From positions 2,294,001 to 2,358,000 of the forward strand of contig OY762962.1 of assembly GCA_963667195.1 (NCBI GenBank): 64,000 nt of DNA, in the 5' to 3' direction. This document shows, piece by piece, positions 1 through 7,946 of the stretch. This stretch comes from UBA7703 sp963667195 (GTDB taxonomy: Bacteria; Bacillota; Clostridia; Christensenellales; CAG-138). Positions within the stretch are counted from its first letter, which is position 1. Each line of letters opens with the position of its first letter. Made by a program: the position numbers and the translations under genes. Below the pieces are notes generated by a model, which saw nothing but the letters and a program-made list of their open reading frames with translations, was not told the DNA's origin and ran no database searches.

Positions 1-1
1 C

Positions 2-487
2 GCGCTCAACGCCGTGAAGGCAGGGGCGGCGCACGTGACCGCCGTGGACGTTTCCGCGGCGGCGGTGGAGCTCGCGCGCGAAAACGCGGAGAAGAACGGC
101 CTTGCGGACAGGATGGATTTCGTCTGCGCGGATGTGTTTGACCTCCTGCCGCAGATGATGGAGCAGCACGCATCGTATGACATGATCATCCTCGACCCGC
201 CGGCGTTCACCAAGAGCCGCAAGACCATCGCGGGCGCGGAGCGCGGGTACAAGACCATCAACTATAATGCGATGAAGCTGCTGCCGCGCGGCGGGTATCT
301 TGCTACCTGCTCGTGTTCGCATTTCATGCCGAGCGAACTGTTCGAAAAGATGCTGCTCTCCGCCGCGCGGGACGCGGGCGTCGCGCTCAAGCTCATCGAA
401 GCGCGCAGGCAGGCGCCGGATCACCCGACGCTGATGCACGTGCCTGAAACAGACTATCTGAAGTTCTATCTGTTCCAGATTGTGTGA
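2..487 (+). CDS. Class I SAM-dependent methyltransferase, C-terminal part (RlmI/RlmK-like)
   Basis: The reading frame is open from the left edge, so the gene starts outside the window; the GTG at 14 is internal. What remains is the C-terminal Rossmann-type methyltransferase domain: an acidic residue after the second strand (VDVS), the GL-D-R-M-D-F-V-x-A-D-V-F-D-L-L region, and the catalytic-type motif LDPPAFTKSRK, which in RlmI/RlmK-family 23S rRNA m5C/m7G methyltransferases holds the target base. The ending (HPTLMHVPETDYLKFYLFQIV) is typical of that family. It probably methylates 23S rRNA; the exact nucleotide cannot be told from this fragment. Confidence 0.8.
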   Translation, partial: ALNAVKAGAAHVTAVDVSAAAVELARENAEKNGLADRMDFVCADVFDLLPQMMEQHASYDMIILDPPAFTKSRKTIAGAERGYKTINYNAMKLLPRGGYLATCSCSHFMPSELFEKMLLSAARDAGVALKLIEARRQAPDHPTLMHVPETDYLKFYLFQIV

Positions 488-534
488 TTGTCACGGTTCA
501 TTGTTCGACGACAATCTTGCTTTGAGGATAAAGT

Positions 535-762
535 ATGGATCGGGAAGATTTCTTAAGAGCGCTGGATCAACACGGGATTGATCGAAACATGGTGACGTTC
601 GACAGCTTCGTAGCTGAAGGATATTGCTTGCGCAAAAACCATTTCCGTTGGGAAACCTTATTTCGGGAACGCGATACAGAGTACGACCTGATGGGGTTTC
701 CAAGCGAATCGGATGCGCTTGAGTATCTACTGAAAGAATTGAAGAAGTATTACGGTTCATAA
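535..762 (+). CDS. Small conserved hypothetical protein, possible immunity-type
   Basis: A 75-residue acidic/aromatic protein with a GAGGA ribosome binding site 6 bases before the ATG. It lies 48 bases after the methyltransferase and runs into what was originally a bidirectional terminator. There is no signal peptide or membrane segment. The pattern (FDSFVAEGYCLRKN, RWETLFRERDTEYD, GFPSESDALEYLLKELKK) reminds me of small immunity-like proteins found singly in Firmicutes, but no toxin is visible nearby, so no function is assigned. GC is lower than in its neighbours, which fits a transferred cargo gene. Confidence 0.6.
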   Translation: MDREDFLRALDQHGIDRNMVTFDSFVAEGYCLRKNHFRWETLFRERDTEYDLMGFPSESDALEYLLKELKKYYGS

Positions 763-777
763 AAAAATCCGCCCAAA
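761..777. terminator. Left half of a terminator split by an insertion sequence
   Basis: AAAAAAATCCGCCC (761-774) plus the loop AAA (775-777) is the left half of a hairpin. The right half is AAA then GGGCGGATTTTTT at 2044-2059. Joined, they form a perfect 13-bp stem with an AAA loop and A/T tails on both sides, i.e. a bidirectional intrinsic terminator for the 535-762 gene (+) and galM (-). An IS3-family element now separates the arms. Confidence 0.85.
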
Positions 778-810
778 TGTAGTGTTACACTAAAAACGGA
801 CAAGTAAAAA
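778..810. repeat. IS left terminal inverted repeat
   Basis: 33 bp, pairing with 2011-2043 at 26 of 33 positions; begins TGTA. Confidence 0.9.
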
Positions 811-842
811 GCCTACGGTATAATAAACCGTAGGTTTTTTTT
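805..842 (+). terminator. Terminator inside the IS left end, upstream of OrfA
   Basis: CCTACGG (812-818) and CCGTAGG (828-834) form a stem followed by eight T residues. The position, just before the OrfA ribosome binding site, would stop transcription entering from the flanking gene and so limit transposase expression. The loop contains TATAAT (819-824), which could double as a -10 element, but no good -35 is visible. Confidence 0.7.
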
Positions 843-857
843 GTGAAAGGAGAAAAC

Positions 858-1172
858 ATGAACAAGCATTACAGTACTGAGTTGAAAGAACGGGTAGTGA
901 AAGAATATCTGGAAGGGGCAAAAATGAACGAGCTAGTCCTTCGATATGAACTAGCCGACAAGAGCCGAATACGAGAATGGCGAGATCAGTTTCTAAAGTA
1001 TGGCTGCTTTCCGGATGGGCGAGGAACCGGGAGAAGCGGAGGGCGTCCTCGAAATGTGGATACATCCGGCATGACGCAAGAAGAATATATACGGTACTTA
1101 GAAATGGAGAATGATATTTTAAAACAACTTCGCTCCCTAAGCAGCAAAAAAGCAAAGTTAAATATCAAGTGA
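858..1172 (+). CDS. IS3-family transposase OrfA (helix-turn-helix)
   Basis: A 104-residue DNA-binding protein. The ATG at 858 is chosen over the GTG at 843 because GAAAGGAG lies just before 858 and inside the longer frame. The N-terminal region (YSTELKERVVKEYLEGAKMNELVLRYEL) is the usual HTH_Tnp_1 helix-turn-helix that binds the terminal repeats. The C-terminal part (EYIRYLEMENDILKQL) is a leucine-zipper-like multimerisation helix. Its stop overlaps the OrfB start as GTGA. A run of six A then G at 1146-1152 sits where IS3 elements make OrfAB by -1 frameshifting. Confidence 0.92.
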   Translation: MNKHYSTELKERVVKEYLEGAKMNELVLRYELADKSRIREWRDQFLKYGCFPDGRGTGRSGGRPRNVDTSGMTQEEYIRYLEMENDILKQLRSLSSKKAKLNIK

Positions 1173-2008
1173 TCGATCGGCTTCGATCTAAGTATAGTAT
1201 TTCTGCTTTGTGCAAGTACCTTGGCTGCTCTCGGAGTGGGTATTATGACTGGAGCGGTCGAGGCAAGCCGGATCACAACAAACTGGATGCCGTCAAAGAA
1301 TCTGCAATTCTATCCATCTATTACGAGAAAACGACAAGAGGAAGACGGCAGGTTCAAATGCATCTAGAGCGCAAATGCATGCTTCATATGAGCTTAGGGA
1401 GCGTACATCGATATATGGCCATTCTAGGCCTCAACTCGACACGAAGAAAACGGTATGTTTCCCCAAAGAAAGAAGCGCAGAATCCACTTCACACATTCCC
1501 CAATGTTTTGCAGCAGGACTTCCGCGCTTCCCTTCGCCACCAGAAGTGGCTAACCGATATCACCTATTTACCGTGCAAAGATGGAAAACTCTATCTCTCA
1601 TGCATCAAGGATTTAGGTGACAAATCTATTGTAGCATATTCCGTATCCGCTAAAAATGATATCTACCTAGTACTGGATATGCTCGCAAAAGCGAAACCTT
1701 TCATGCGCGAGGGCATCGTTCTCCATTCAGATAGGGGTTCACAATACTGTTCTCCCATCTATCAGTCCGTTCTTCTGGAAAGCGGCATTGTGATTAGTAT
1801 GTCTAGACCAGGCATGCCCTATGACAATGCTCCAATGGAGTCCTTCTTCTCCATTCTGAAAAATGAAGACCTTCGACTATTTAAGCATTTGACATGCGCG
1901 CAAATGCGGATTTTCATTGATTCTTTCATTCGTTACTATAACGAAGATCGCCCGCAATGGAGTTTGAAAAAGCTGACTCCGTTTGAATTACGAAGTCAGC
2001 TTTTGTAG
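1169..2008 (+). CDS. IS3-family transposase OrfB (DDE integrase domain)
   Basis: A 279-residue catalytic subunit with an N-terminal HTH_21 segment (LGCSRSGYYDW) and an rve integrase core carrying the DDE triad: D in WLTDIT, D in LHSDRGSQY and E in NAPMESFFSILK. The C-terminal YYNEDRPQWSLKKLTPFELR is the standard IS3 ending. It lies in the -1 frame relative to OrfA and stays open upstream of the GTG at 1169, so an OrfAB fusion by frameshift is possible. There are no internal stops, so the element may be active. Confidence 0.95.
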   Translation: MIDRLRSKYSISALCKYLGCSRSGYYDWSGRGKPDHNKLDAVKESAILSIYYEKTTRGRRQVQMHLERKCMLHMSLGSVHRYMAILGLNSTRRKRYVSPKKEAQNPLHTFPNVLQQDFRASLRHQKWLTDITYLPCKDGKLYLSCIKDLGDKSIVAYSVSAKNDIYLVLDMLAKAKPFMREGIVLHSDRGSQYCSPIYQSVLLESGIVISMSRPGMPYDNAPMESFFSILKNEDLRLFKHLTCAQMRIFIDSFIRYYNEDRPQWSLKKLTPFELRSQLL

Positions 2009-2010
2009 CT

Positions 2011-2043
2011 TTTTTACTTGTCTGTTTTCCTTGACACATTACA
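2011..2043. repeat. IS right terminal inverted repeat
   Basis: 33 bp, inverted partner of 778-810; ends in TACA on the plus strand. The OrfB stop codon lies only 3 bases inside it. Confidence 0.9.
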
Positions 2044-2059
2044 AAAGGGCGGATTTTTT
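2044..2059. terminator. Right half of the split terminator
   Basis: AAA then GGGCGGATTTTTT, the exact reverse complement of 762-774. It now stands alone between the IS and the 3' end of galM. On the minus strand galM transcripts meet only one arm and then run into the IS, unless antisense structure forms elsewhere. Confidence 0.8.
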
Positions 2060-2071
2060 GTGTTACTTTCG

Positions 2072-3118
2072 TTATTTCTCTACTCGGAAGAGGTAGACGG
2101 TCTCGGAGGAGAAGATTTCGCCCGCGTGGAGCACGATGCTCGGGAAATGCGGGTTGTTCATCGCGTCTGCAAAGTGCTGGGTTTCGAGGCAGAACGCAGG
2201 ACGCGGGCCGTAGGGCTTGCCGCCCTTGCCGGTCATATACGTGAAGTCCGGCGCGGTGAAGAGCTGCACGCCCGGCTGATCGGTATACACGTCCATCGCG
2301 ACGCCGCCCATGGGTTCGACAACCGTCGCGACGCGCTCAATACCGCCATGACGGTGGTTGAGCACAAAGTTGTGGTCGTAGCCGCCCGCGGCATCGATAT
2401 TCTCCACCTTGGCGTCGATGTCGCGACCGATGGCCTTCGGCTTCGTGAAATCCAGCGGGGTGCCGAACACGGGCGCGATCTCGCCGGTCGGGACGACTTC
2501 CTTGTCGATGCGCGTGAATTTGTCCGCGTCGATCTGGAGCAGGTGACCCAGAATCGTGCCGTTGTTCTCGCCCGCGAGGTTGAAATACGCGTGGTTCGTC
2601 ATGTTTTGAATCGTGTCCTGATCGCTGTTGATCAGGTACCGGATCGAGAGCGCGTTCTCCTCGTCCAGCGAATAGATGACCACGGCGGAGAGCGTGCCGG
2701 GGAAGCCCTCGTCGCCATCCGGGCTGGTCAGCGAGAAGCAAACGGAGTCCCCGTCGATCTGCGCCTGCCAGATCTTCTTATCGAAGCCGACGACGCCGCC
2801 ATGCAGGCAGTGGTCGCCCATGTTCGCGGCGAGCTTGTATTCCACGCCGTTCAGCGTAAAGCGCGCGTTCTTGATGCGGTTGCCCACGCGGCCAATGGAA
2901 GCGCCGAGGAACATGAAGTTCTTCTGATAGTCCTCAACGGTGTCGTAGCCGAGGATCACGTCGACGAGCTGACCCTTGCGGTTTGGCACAAACATGGTCT
3001 GCCAGGTTGCACCGTAGTTGAGCAGGCTCGCGCTTGCGCCGTGCTGGTTGGTGATTGTATAGCGAAGAACGGCCTCGCCGGAAGGCAAATGCCCGAATTC
3101 GGAAACAGTGACGCTCAT
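2072..3118 (-). CDS. galM: Aldose 1-epimerase (galactose mutarotase)
   Basis: A 348-residue cytosolic enzyme that interconverts alpha and beta anomers of galactose or glucose, feeding the Leloir pathway. The ATG at 3118 is used because GGAGG lies about nine bases upstream; the frame extends further without homology. Family marks are GASIGRVGNRI, GDHCLHGGVVGFDKKIW, SPDGDEGFPG, the catalytic-type histidine in NMTNHAYFNLAG and the late glutamate in AFCLETQHFADAMNNP. No other galactose genes are in the window. Its terminator was split by the IS. Confidence 0.95.
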   Translation of the reverse strand: MSVTVSEFGHLPSGEAVLRYTITNQHGASASLLNYGATWQTMFVPNRKGQLVDVILGYDTVEDYQKNFMFLGASIGRVGNRIKNARFTLNGVEYKLAANMGDHCLHGGVVGFDKKIWQAQIDGDSVCFSLTSPDGDEGFPGTLSAVVIYSLDEENALSIRYLINSDQDTIQNMTNHAYFNLAGENNGTILGHLLQIDADKFTRIDKEVVPTGEIAPVFGTPLDFTKPKAIGRDIDAKVENIDAAGGYDHNFVLNHRHGGIERVATVVEPMGGVAMDVYTDQPGVQLFTAPDFTYMTGKGGKPYGPRPAFCLETQHFADAMNNPHFPSIVLHAGEIFSSETVYLFRVEK

Positions 3119-3326
3119 GCTGACTAACCTCCAGTGAATTGATGCCGCGAAACGGCAATATTGGATGTAGAAAAAGACGTTTTTACTATTATAATACACA
3201 GCCCAGTCGGAAAGAAGAGCAGGAGGCACATTTTCGCTTCTGAATCCCCGCTTAATTTGCAATACACGGTTACCTTTGTTCGTTCAAATTCGTGTTTTGC
3301 ATCTTTTTTGCGATACACGGTTATGG

Positions 3327-3332
3327 TAAACT
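3327..3332 (+). promoter_or_regulatory. Probable extended -10 (TGG-TAAACT) of a leaderless transcript
   Basis: TAAACT preceded by TG at the extended -10 spacing, with a T-rich -35 region (3304-3309). Six bases separate it from the ATG at 3339, so transcription would start at that ATG. No Shine-Dalgarno sequence precedes either ATG. The same TAAACT-six bases-ATG layout is seen before apbE. Confidence 0.5.
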
Positions 3333-3338
3333 ATGCGC

Positions 3339-4706
3339 ATGGAAAAAACGAGAGAGACGACCACCCGCCAGACTGTACCGGCGGACAAGACACGCATCGA
3401 CACAAAGCACATCGACGTACTCGACGGCGTTCGCGCGCTGGCGGTCTTCGGTGTGCTTTGGTTTCATTTCTGGCAGCAGAACTGGATCATGCCGTATATC
3501 GATGTCCCGGTGCTGGCGAAGATCGGTCTGCCCGGCTCAATCAGCCTGTTGTTCCTGCCGCGCGCGGGGTTTCTCTTTGTCGACTGGCTACTGTTTCTCT
3601 CCGCGTTTTGCCTGTTTTTGCCGTATGCGCGCGCGGCGCTGGACCAAACCCCGCTGCCAGAAACGCGGTTCTTTTACCAGAAACGCGTGGCGCGCATCGT
3701 ACCGAGCTATGCTGTGAGCGTACTTCTGATCTTCTTTCTGGTTTCGATTCCCTCCGGCGCATACCGGACGGTGACCGAGGCGCTCAAAGACCTGATTCCG
3801 ACGCTGACGTTCACGCAGACGTTTTTCCCGGATGTGCTGATCGGCACGAAGATCAACGGCGTGCTCTGGACAGCAGCAATCGAGATGCAGTTCTACGTGT
3901 TTTTCCCGTGGCTCGCGCGTGCGTTTGCGAAGAAGCCGGGTTGGACGTACCTCGGCATGCTGGCGCTGTCTCTCGCGTACCTTTGGGGATTTGCGCTGCG
4001 CGATCCGGACAGCATCCGGCTGACGGTGAATCAACTGCCCGCGTTCTTTGGCGTGTTCGCCAACGGAATGGCGTTTGCATATCTCTTCACACTCGCGGGA
4101 AAGCACCTTCGCAGGAGCCCGCAGCTCTCCGCGCTCGCGCTCGTTGCGCTGATTACGGCGGTCGTGCTGCTCGTGCAGATGATGTCCGCCGCGCCGGAAA
4201 CCAACCCCGTGCAGATTTGGCAGGCGCAGCACCGCTACCGCCTCTCGCTCGTGTTCGCGGTGATCACCATCTCCGCCGCGCTGACGTTCTCCGGTATCCG
4301 CTGGCTGTTTTCCAATAAGCTGATGCAGTTTTTGTCGCTGATCTCGTATAACGTCTACATCTGGCATCAATGGCTCGCGGTCAAGCTCAAGGAATGGAAG
4401 ATTCCCTACTGGACGGGCGAGAAACCGCCGAACATGACGGGGGACACCCGCTGGCAATGGACGTATACCGCGCTGATTCTGATCGGCACGTTTGCGCTGG
4501 CGATTGCGGCAACGTATCTCATCGAGCACCCCGCGGCAAAGCGCATCATGGCCTGGCAGCCAAAGCCGCAAACGAAAAAGAAGCGCGAGCCGCTGATCAC
4601 GCTGGAAGTGATCGAACCCGACGCGGAGAGCGGGGAGCCGTCCATTGAGGACGTGCAAGAAATTCTCCCGCAAGAAAACACAACAAAGGAACAAAACGAG
4701 AAATGA
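3339..4706 (+). CDS. Membrane acyltransferase, family 3 (OafA/YrhL type)
   Basis: About 455 residues with ten or so hydrophobic segments. It begins IDTKHIDVLDGVRALAVFGVLWFHFW, the acyltransferase-3 signature containing the catalytic-type histidine after helix 1. Later FFYQKRVARIVPSYAVSV and the second motif NGVLWTAAIEMQFYVFFPWLARAF (the glutamate typical of OafA) fit well. Such proteins O-acetylate cell-surface polysaccharides or peptidoglycan. The tail (about 60 residues after the last helix) is charged and cytoplasmic. The ATG at 3333 is an alternative start; 3339 is preferred because of the -10 position. It overlaps the TSCPD gene by 4 bp. Confidence 0.88.
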   Translation: MEKTRETTTRQTVPADKTRIDTKHIDVLDGVRALAVFGVLWFHFWQQNWIMPYIDVPVLAKIGLPGSISLLFLPRAGFLFVDWLLFLSAFCLFLPYARAALDQTPLPETRFFYQKRVARIVPSYAVSVLLIFFLVSIPSGAYRTVTEALKDLIPTLTFTQTFFPDVLIGTKINGVLWTAAIEMQFYVFFPWLARAFAKKPGWTYLGMLALSLAYLWGFALRDPDSIRLTVNQLPAFFGVFANGMAFAYLFTLAGKHLRRSPQLSALALVALITAVVLLVQMMSAAPETNPVQIWQAQHRYRLSLVFAVITISAALTFSGIRWLFSNKLMQFLSLISYNVYIWHQWLAVKLKEWKIPYWTGEKPPNMTGDTRWQWTYTALILIGTFALAIAATYLIEHPAAKRIMAWQPKPQTKKKREPLITLEVIEPDAESGEPSIEDVQEILPQENTTKEQNEK

Positions 4707-4966
4707 GACATCGATTCACGCCAAGAGGCGTTTGCGCAAACAAGATCGAGTTTGACCTGACAAACGGAAACATTCATAACCTCGTCTTCACGGCGGGATG
4801 CAACGGAAACCTGAAGGCGATCGCCACGCTGGTGGAGGGCATGGAGGCAAACCGCGTGGTAACGCTTCTTTCCGGCAACACCTGCGGCATGAACAGCACC
4901 TCGTGTGCGGATCAGCTCGCGCGGGCGATTGAGGCAGCGCAGAGAGCGGAGCAGAACAATGCCTGA
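4703..4966 (+). CDS. TSCPD-domain protein (TIGR03905-type)
   Basis: An 87-residue protein resembling the small clostridial TSCPD family, which is related to a C-terminal piece of vitamin-B12-dependent ribonucleotide reductase. Four cysteines stand out: CANKIEF, TAGCNGNL, NTCGMNSTSC; the pattern G-x-C-G-x-x-x-T-S-C is the family hallmark and probably binds metal or takes part in redox. Its ATG overlaps the acyltransferase stop (ATGA), so translation is coupled, although a functional tie is not obvious. Confidence 0.85.
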   Translation: MRHRFTPRGVCANKIEFDLTNGNIHNLVFTAGCNGNLKAIATLVEGMEANRVVTLLSGNTCGMNSTSCADQLARAIEAAQRAEQNNA

Positions 4967-5031
4967 AAACACAGGCAAAGCGATATTGCGAGTGCATGGA
5001 TCAAAGCAACCCGAAGGGAGGGTGAAGTAGT

Positions 5032-5562
5032 ATGGATCAACCCATCAAAACGCCGTACTCGACGGACGGCTATATCATCGACCAGGCAAGGGTGACCGAC
5101 ATTCGATACGGCGCGCTGACGAGCGATATCAACGGCTGCGGCTGGATTGCGGAGTTTAACTTTCTCAAGCGCATGGGCAAACCCGTCGACGAAAAGACAA
5201 TTGCCGACGAGCTGATCCGCCACACACTCTTTCGCGGGCTTGTAGGAACGGACATCTTCCGCCTGCGCCGCCATCTTGGACGGCACGGCTACCGTATGCC
5301 GATCTTGTTCAACCGGAACAAAAAAGCGCGCCTGCCCGAAGGGACAAGCGCGGGTGTGATTTGGTATTGCCACAAGGATGGGTTTCACTTCGTGACGTTC
5401 TATGCGGACGAAGCGATTGCGCCCACAGAGGCCGGGGAAGCGAGATTCCGCTTTCTCAACGGTCACGCGGGGAAAGAGAAGCACATCGACACCATGCGGG
5501 GATTTTTAACGCAGAATAACGTGATTCCGTTCGCACTGATCATGGCATGGCCGGGAAAGTAA
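5032..5562 (+). CDS. Conserved hypothetical protein, papain/C39-like fold suspected
   Basis: A 176-residue soluble protein with a GGGAGGGTGA ribosome binding site. The layout is that of a small cysteine-peptidase fold: INGCGWIAEFNFLK near residue 35-50 could supply the catalytic Cys at a helix start, and the later GFHFVTFY supplies a His, as in C39-like proteins. No export signal is visible. Clostridial relatives with a GCG-type motif and a helix of this kind are usually of unknown role. It is the last gene of the acyltransferase/TSCPD group and converges on the hydrolase. The peptidase idea is inference. Confidence 0.7.
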   Translation: MDQPIKTPYSTDGYIIDQARVTDIRYGALTSDINGCGWIAEFNFLKRMGKPVDEKTIADELIRHTLFRGLVGTDIFRLRRHLGRHGYRMPILFNRNKKARLPEGTSAGVIWYCHKDGFHFVTFYADEAIAPTEAGEARFRFLNGHAGKEKHIDTMRGFLTQNNVIPFALIMAWPGK

Positions 5563-5570
5563 GCGTAGGT

Positions 5571-6326
5571 TTAACAGGAAACGGGCCGCTCTGTCGCCGT
5601 TAAAAAATCCAGCAGCATCGGATTGAGCAGCCGGTAGTTGCGCAACACAAAATCATGACTGCCTTGCGGAAATACCACCGTGAGGCAGTTTGTGTTTTGG
5701 TTGCCCAGCGCGTCGAGGGACGCCTTCATCTCCGCGGTTTCGCCTTTGGCGCACATGGCGAGCATCGGGATTTTCACGCGCGAATACCCCTGCAGGTCTT
5801 TTAGCAGAATGCGATTGGCAAAGAACCCGACATAGGTGTTCTTCTTGATCTTCTGGCTGTAGGAGACGAGCTTTTCCTCCTGCTCCGCCGTCAGTCCCCA
5901 ATATTTCGCCTGCATGCGCAGCAGGGACGCGTTTTTGACCGCGCCGTAGGACAGCTTTGCGATGTTCGAGAGGCTCTTGACGCTCTTTTCCGACGAGATC
6001 AGCCACGCGCTGAGGAACACCGCGCGCGAAAACAGCTCCTCGTGCTCGCTGACGAGCTTGACCGCGAGTTGACCACCGACGGAGTGGCCCATGAGGAGCA
6101 CCCGGTCTGCGTTGAGCGAGGCGATCCACGCCGCGAGCGCGTCGCAGGTTTCCTGCGGGTTATACGCCTCCGCCGCGGCTTCGCCCGCGCCGGGCAGATG
6201 CGGCACCAGCACGTGGAACCGCTCCGCGAGCGCGTCATACTGGTGCGCAAAGGTATCCAGCGCGGCGGCTCCGTGGAGCAGCACCAGCGTGGGATTCTTG
6301 GAGTCGCCATAAGCATCGAAAACCAT
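5571..6326 (-). CDS. Alpha/beta hydrolase
   Basis: A 251-residue alpha/beta-hydrolase. It shows the oxyanion-region HGAAALDTFAHQ, the nucleophile elbow GHSVGGQLA (Ser about 96), and a catalytic His in PQGSHDFVLRN near the C-terminus; the acid is probably the D of SLDALGN. The substrate cannot be deduced; relatives include esterases and C-C bond hydrolases. It starts at ATG 6326 with a GGAGAA ribosome binding site, downstream of pfkA and separated from it by a terminator, so it is probably its own unit. Confidence 0.85.
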   Translation of the reverse strand: MVFDAYGDSKNPTLVLLHGAAALDTFAHQYDALAERFHVLVPHLPGAGEAAAEAYNPQETCDALAAWIASLNADRVLLMGHSVGGQLAVKLVSEHEELFSRAVFLSAWLISSEKSVKSLSNIAKLSYGAVKNASLLRMQAKYWGLTAEQEEKLVSYSQKIKKNTYVGFFANRILLKDLQGYSRVKIPMLAMCAKGETAEMKASLDALGNQNTNCLTVVFPQGSHDFVLRNYRLLNPMLLDFLTATERPVSC

Positions 6327-6362
6327 GTTATTCTCCTGTTTTGTCGTTTTATTGCGAAAGAA

Positions 6363-6392
6363 AACCCGGGCGGGAACCCGGGCTTTCGGAAA
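6363..6392 (-). terminator. Terminator after pfkA
   Basis: On the minus strand GCCCGGG, loop TTCCCG, CCCGGGTTTTC forms a strong GC stem followed by T-rich sequence, just past the pfkA stop codon. Confidence 0.8.
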
Positions 6393-6401
6393 ATGCTTGC
6401 G

Positions 6402-7376
6402 TCAAATCGTGATTTCGGTTGCGACGCGGTACATATACTCGTCGAGGTCCTTCGTCATGGTCAGCGCTTCGTCGATCGGCACCGTCGTGATCTGGCTGTT
6501 GCGATAGCAGACGATGAGGTTGGAGTTGCCCGCGATGAGCTCTTCCACCGCGCGGTGACCCATGCGCGTTGCCATCACGCGGTCGCGTGCGGAAGGACTG
6601 CCGCCGCGCTGCACGTGCCCGATGATGGTGACGCGGGTGTCCAGACCCAGCTCGTCGCGGCAGCGCTGCGCGATCTCGTTGGTGCTGTTCGTGCCCTCAG
6701 CAACGATGATCAGGTGATGGTGCTTGCCGCGATATTGACCCTCGCGGATGTGCTCTACGACGTCTTTTTCGAAGTCAAACGGACGCTCCGGCAGGATGAT
6801 TGCGGTCGCTCCCACAGAGATGCCGACATAGACCGCGAGGTGGCCCGCGTTTCTGCCCATGATCTCGACCACGCTCGTGCGCTGGTGGCTCTGCATCGTG
6901 TCCGCAAGCTTGTCGATGGCGTCGATGGCGGTGTTTGCCGCGGTATCAAAGCCGATGGAATAGTGCGAGCAGGCGATGTCGTTGTCGATCGTGCCGGGGA
7001 TGCCGATGGTGTTGATGCCGTACTTTGAGAGCTCGCGTGCGCCGCGGAAGGTGCCGTCTCCGCCGATAGCGATCACGCCGTCGATGCCGAGGTATTTGCA
7101 GTTGGCAGCCGCGCGCTGAACGCCTTCATCGGTGCGAAACTCCTCGCTGCGGGCGGTGTATAGAATCGTGCCGCCGCGCGAGGTGATGCCGTTGACGGCG
7201 CGCGCGTCCAGCTCGACCACATCCGAGTGGATGAGGCCGTTGTAGCCGCGATGAATGCCGACGGGGATGATGTCGTGCAGCACGCAGGTGCGCACCACCG
7301 CGCGGATTGCCGCGTTCATGCCCGGCGCGTCGCCTCCGCTTGTGAGGACGCCAATTCGACGAAGTTTACTTTCCAT
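6402..7376 (-). CDS. pfkA: ATP-dependent 6-phosphofructokinase
   Basis: A 324-residue glycolytic enzyme phosphorylating fructose-6-phosphate. Motifs in order: LTSGGDAPGMNAAIRAVVR (ATP loop), AIGGDGTFRGA (the Gly of GGDGT marks ATP rather than pyrophosphate as donor), GIPGTIDNDI (catalytic Asp), VEIMGRNAGH, LPERPFD and GHVQRGGSPSARDR (sugar phosphate and allosteric site). Length matches the bacterial homotetramer. It has its own promoter at 7525-7553 with a leader of about 140 bases. Confidence 0.97.
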   Translation of the reverse strand: MESKLRRIGVLTSGGDAPGMNAAIRAVVRTCVLHDIIPVGIHRGYNGLIHSDVVELDARAVNGITSRGGTILYTARSEEFRTDEGVQRAAANCKYLGIDGVIAIGGDGTFRGARELSKYGINTIGIPGTIDNDIACSHYSIGFDTAANTAIDAIDKLADTMQSHQRTSVVEIMGRNAGHLAVYVGISVGATAIILPERPFDFEKDVVEHIREGQYRGKHHHLIIVAEGTNSTNEIAQRCRDELGLDTRVTIIGHVQRGGSPSARDRVMATRMGHRAVEELIAGNSNLIVCYRNSQITTVPIDEALTMTKDLDEYMYRVATEITI

Positions 7377-7946
7377 AAGATATTTTACCCTCTTTTCTGA
7401 TTCAACCGTTCTCCCTGTTCGCCTTTGAACAAAAAGCCGGTGTTAGGACGATTTTTGTGCAAGTCACATCGTAATTCCGGGTGGATTTCGGAAAAAATAA
7501 TATTCCACCCCATTATTTTCATACAGTATACTACTCGCGCATTCAAAACACAATTTCGGAAAAATGAAAATCTGGAAAACAATCTAATATGAATTGAAAA
7601 CGATAAAAACCTGCAATAATAGACAACACAATGTTGAATATATTTCGAATTCCTGCAATTTGTCAGCCGGAAAGCGTGAGAGCGAAAAGAGATTTGCAGG
7701 GAAAGATTCGATCACAAGACGCGAAAAACGCCTGAATATCGATCAAAACGCGGCGATACTTCGCCGGGAATGCGCGGCGGAAAGAAAATAACGCGTTCCA
7801 ATCCGGCGATCGGCGCGGAATCGTATGGAAAAGATATATTTGCAAGAAATACTGGACAAGGCTTCATAACGACGTTAAAATGATCTTGTAAATCCCATCT
7901 ATCAAACCTATCACATTTCTTTTTAATCATGAAGGAGGCAAAACTT
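7377..7946. other. 570-bp divergent intergenic region
   Basis: AT-rich spacer between pfkA (-) and the cluster starting at 7947 (+). It holds the pfkA promoter, a weak plus-strand candidate (TTGAAA 7594-7599, 17 bases, TAATAG 7617-7622) and a GGAGG ribosome binding site at 7932-7936. Short open frames here (for example 7594-7791) lack ribosome binding sites and look random. No convincing riboswitch or repeat was recognised. Confidence 0.5.
7525..7553 (-). promoter_or_regulatory. Promoter of pfkA
   Basis: Read on the minus strand: TTGTGT (-35, 7548-7553), 17 bases, TATACT (-10, 7525-7530). The spacing is ideal and the orientation points at pfkA. Confidence 0.65.

Larger units (their letters stand above)
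778..2043 (+). mobile_element. Complete IS3-family insertion sequence (IS150-like group)
   Basis: The element is 1266 bp, with imperfect 33-bp terminal inverted repeats at 778-810 and 2011-2043 (26 of 33 positions match; the inner GACAAGTAAAAA is identical). It begins TGT and ends ACA as expected for IS3 elements. A 3-bp direct repeat, AAA (775-777 and 2044-2046), flanks it. It carries two overlapping frames, OrfA and the DDE transposase OrfB, both intact. GC is near 45%, well below the surroundings. The insertion point is the loop of an intrinsic terminator. Confidence 0.95.

Noticed and set aside
1146..1152. Six A then G as the classical A-AAA-AAG frameshift heptamer of IS3
   Set aside because: Frame 0 reads AAA AAA GCA, so the heptamer is not in the standard register; frameshifting remains possible but is not claimed as a feature.
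2018..3127. 369-codon plus-strand frame opposite galM
   Set aside because: Shadow frame; galM motifs and its ribosome binding site are clear on the minus strand.
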